From Tenodera sinensis (taxonomy: Eukaryota > Arthropoda > Insecta > Mantodea > Mantidae): a DNA stretch of 64,000 nucleotides. The DNA is taken from contig CM060963.1 of the NCBI GenBank assembly GCA_030765045.1, positions 71,226,617 through 71,290,616 on the forward strand. The letters run 5' to 3'. The first letter of the stretch is position 1, and each line of letters opens with the position of its first letter. The translations under genes and the position numbers were made by a program. The notes beneath the pieces are model-generated. The model was not told where the DNA came from. It saw only the letters and a list, made by a program, of their open reading frames with translations, and made no database searches. This document shows, piece after piece, positions 63,790-64,000 of the stretch.

Positions 63790-64000
63790 ACAATGGACAG
63801 TTTTATGCAGTTATCGACTGTTAGCATTCTTCTGCCAGCATTTCAGTTTATCTCATCAGTGAAGTTAGACACTTATCTTTACGTTCTGCAAAAGACTTTC
63901 TCAATAAAAGAAAGAATTGAAATTGTGGAAGCATACGTGAAAATAGGTTTGATTAAGGAAACTCACAAAATTTTAGGGGTGAACTACTCAGATAGAGGAC
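63790..64000 (+). pseudogene. Tc1-like transposase N-terminus (helix-turn-helix), runs off the window
   Basis: FSIKERIEIVEAYVKIGLIKETHKI resembles the N-terminal HTH of the insect IS630/Tc1-type transposases whose C-terminal ends occur at 44240 and 50141. A frame break is visible near 63975. Confidence 0.5.

Overview
The window is eukaryotic DNA from an arthropod, most likely an insect with a large, transposon-rich genome. The evidence is spliced genes with GT-AG introns of up to 11.7 kb, an integrin alpha tail ending in the KCGFFKRNRP motif, an M13 (neprilysin-like) peptidase, and Gypsy, jockey-like LINE, mariner/Tc1, hAT-like and tRNA-derived SINE copies. A cockroach- or termite-like genome would fit, but that is inference; nothing here fixes the species.

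Two host genes converge. On the + strand, the last two coding exons of an integrin alpha subunit lie at 10964-11197 and 14926-15021. On the - strand, nine coding exons of an M13 metallopeptidase run from 62999 down to the stop codon at 22559. Their phases join without a break (1030 bp, 342 codons plus stop), and the 5' part of the gene lies beyond the right edge.

From 1 to 9502 there is a nested pair of Ty3/Gypsy elements, both on the - strand. A young, nearly complete element (318-8725, 557-bp LTRs, GTCT target duplication) sits in the leader of an older related element, whose LTR is 8848-9502 and whose gag start runs off the left edge. Two members of a second Gypsy family (22828-29336 and 32945-39327) lie in the last two introns of the peptidase gene, in its sense orientation. 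Both carry LTR pairs, 4-bp target duplications, an open gag and an open protease frame. Both share one in-frame deletion that fuses the RT fingers to the integrase C-terminus and removes all of the RT, RNase H and most of the integrase catalytic region. They therefore look like a mobilised non-autonomous gag-protease family.

The remaining introns hold a 5'-truncated LINE with a long open RT frame inside a dead Tc1-like transposase (47.4-50.5 kb), an internally deleted mariner with TA duplication (45.0-45.7 kb), two hAT-like MITEs with 8-bp duplications, three foldback repeats that share sequence, several tRNA-like SINEs and minisatellites. A compact antisense promoter with perfect heat-shock elements and a TATA box lies in the integrin intron (12.66-13.0 kb) and may be a solo LTR.
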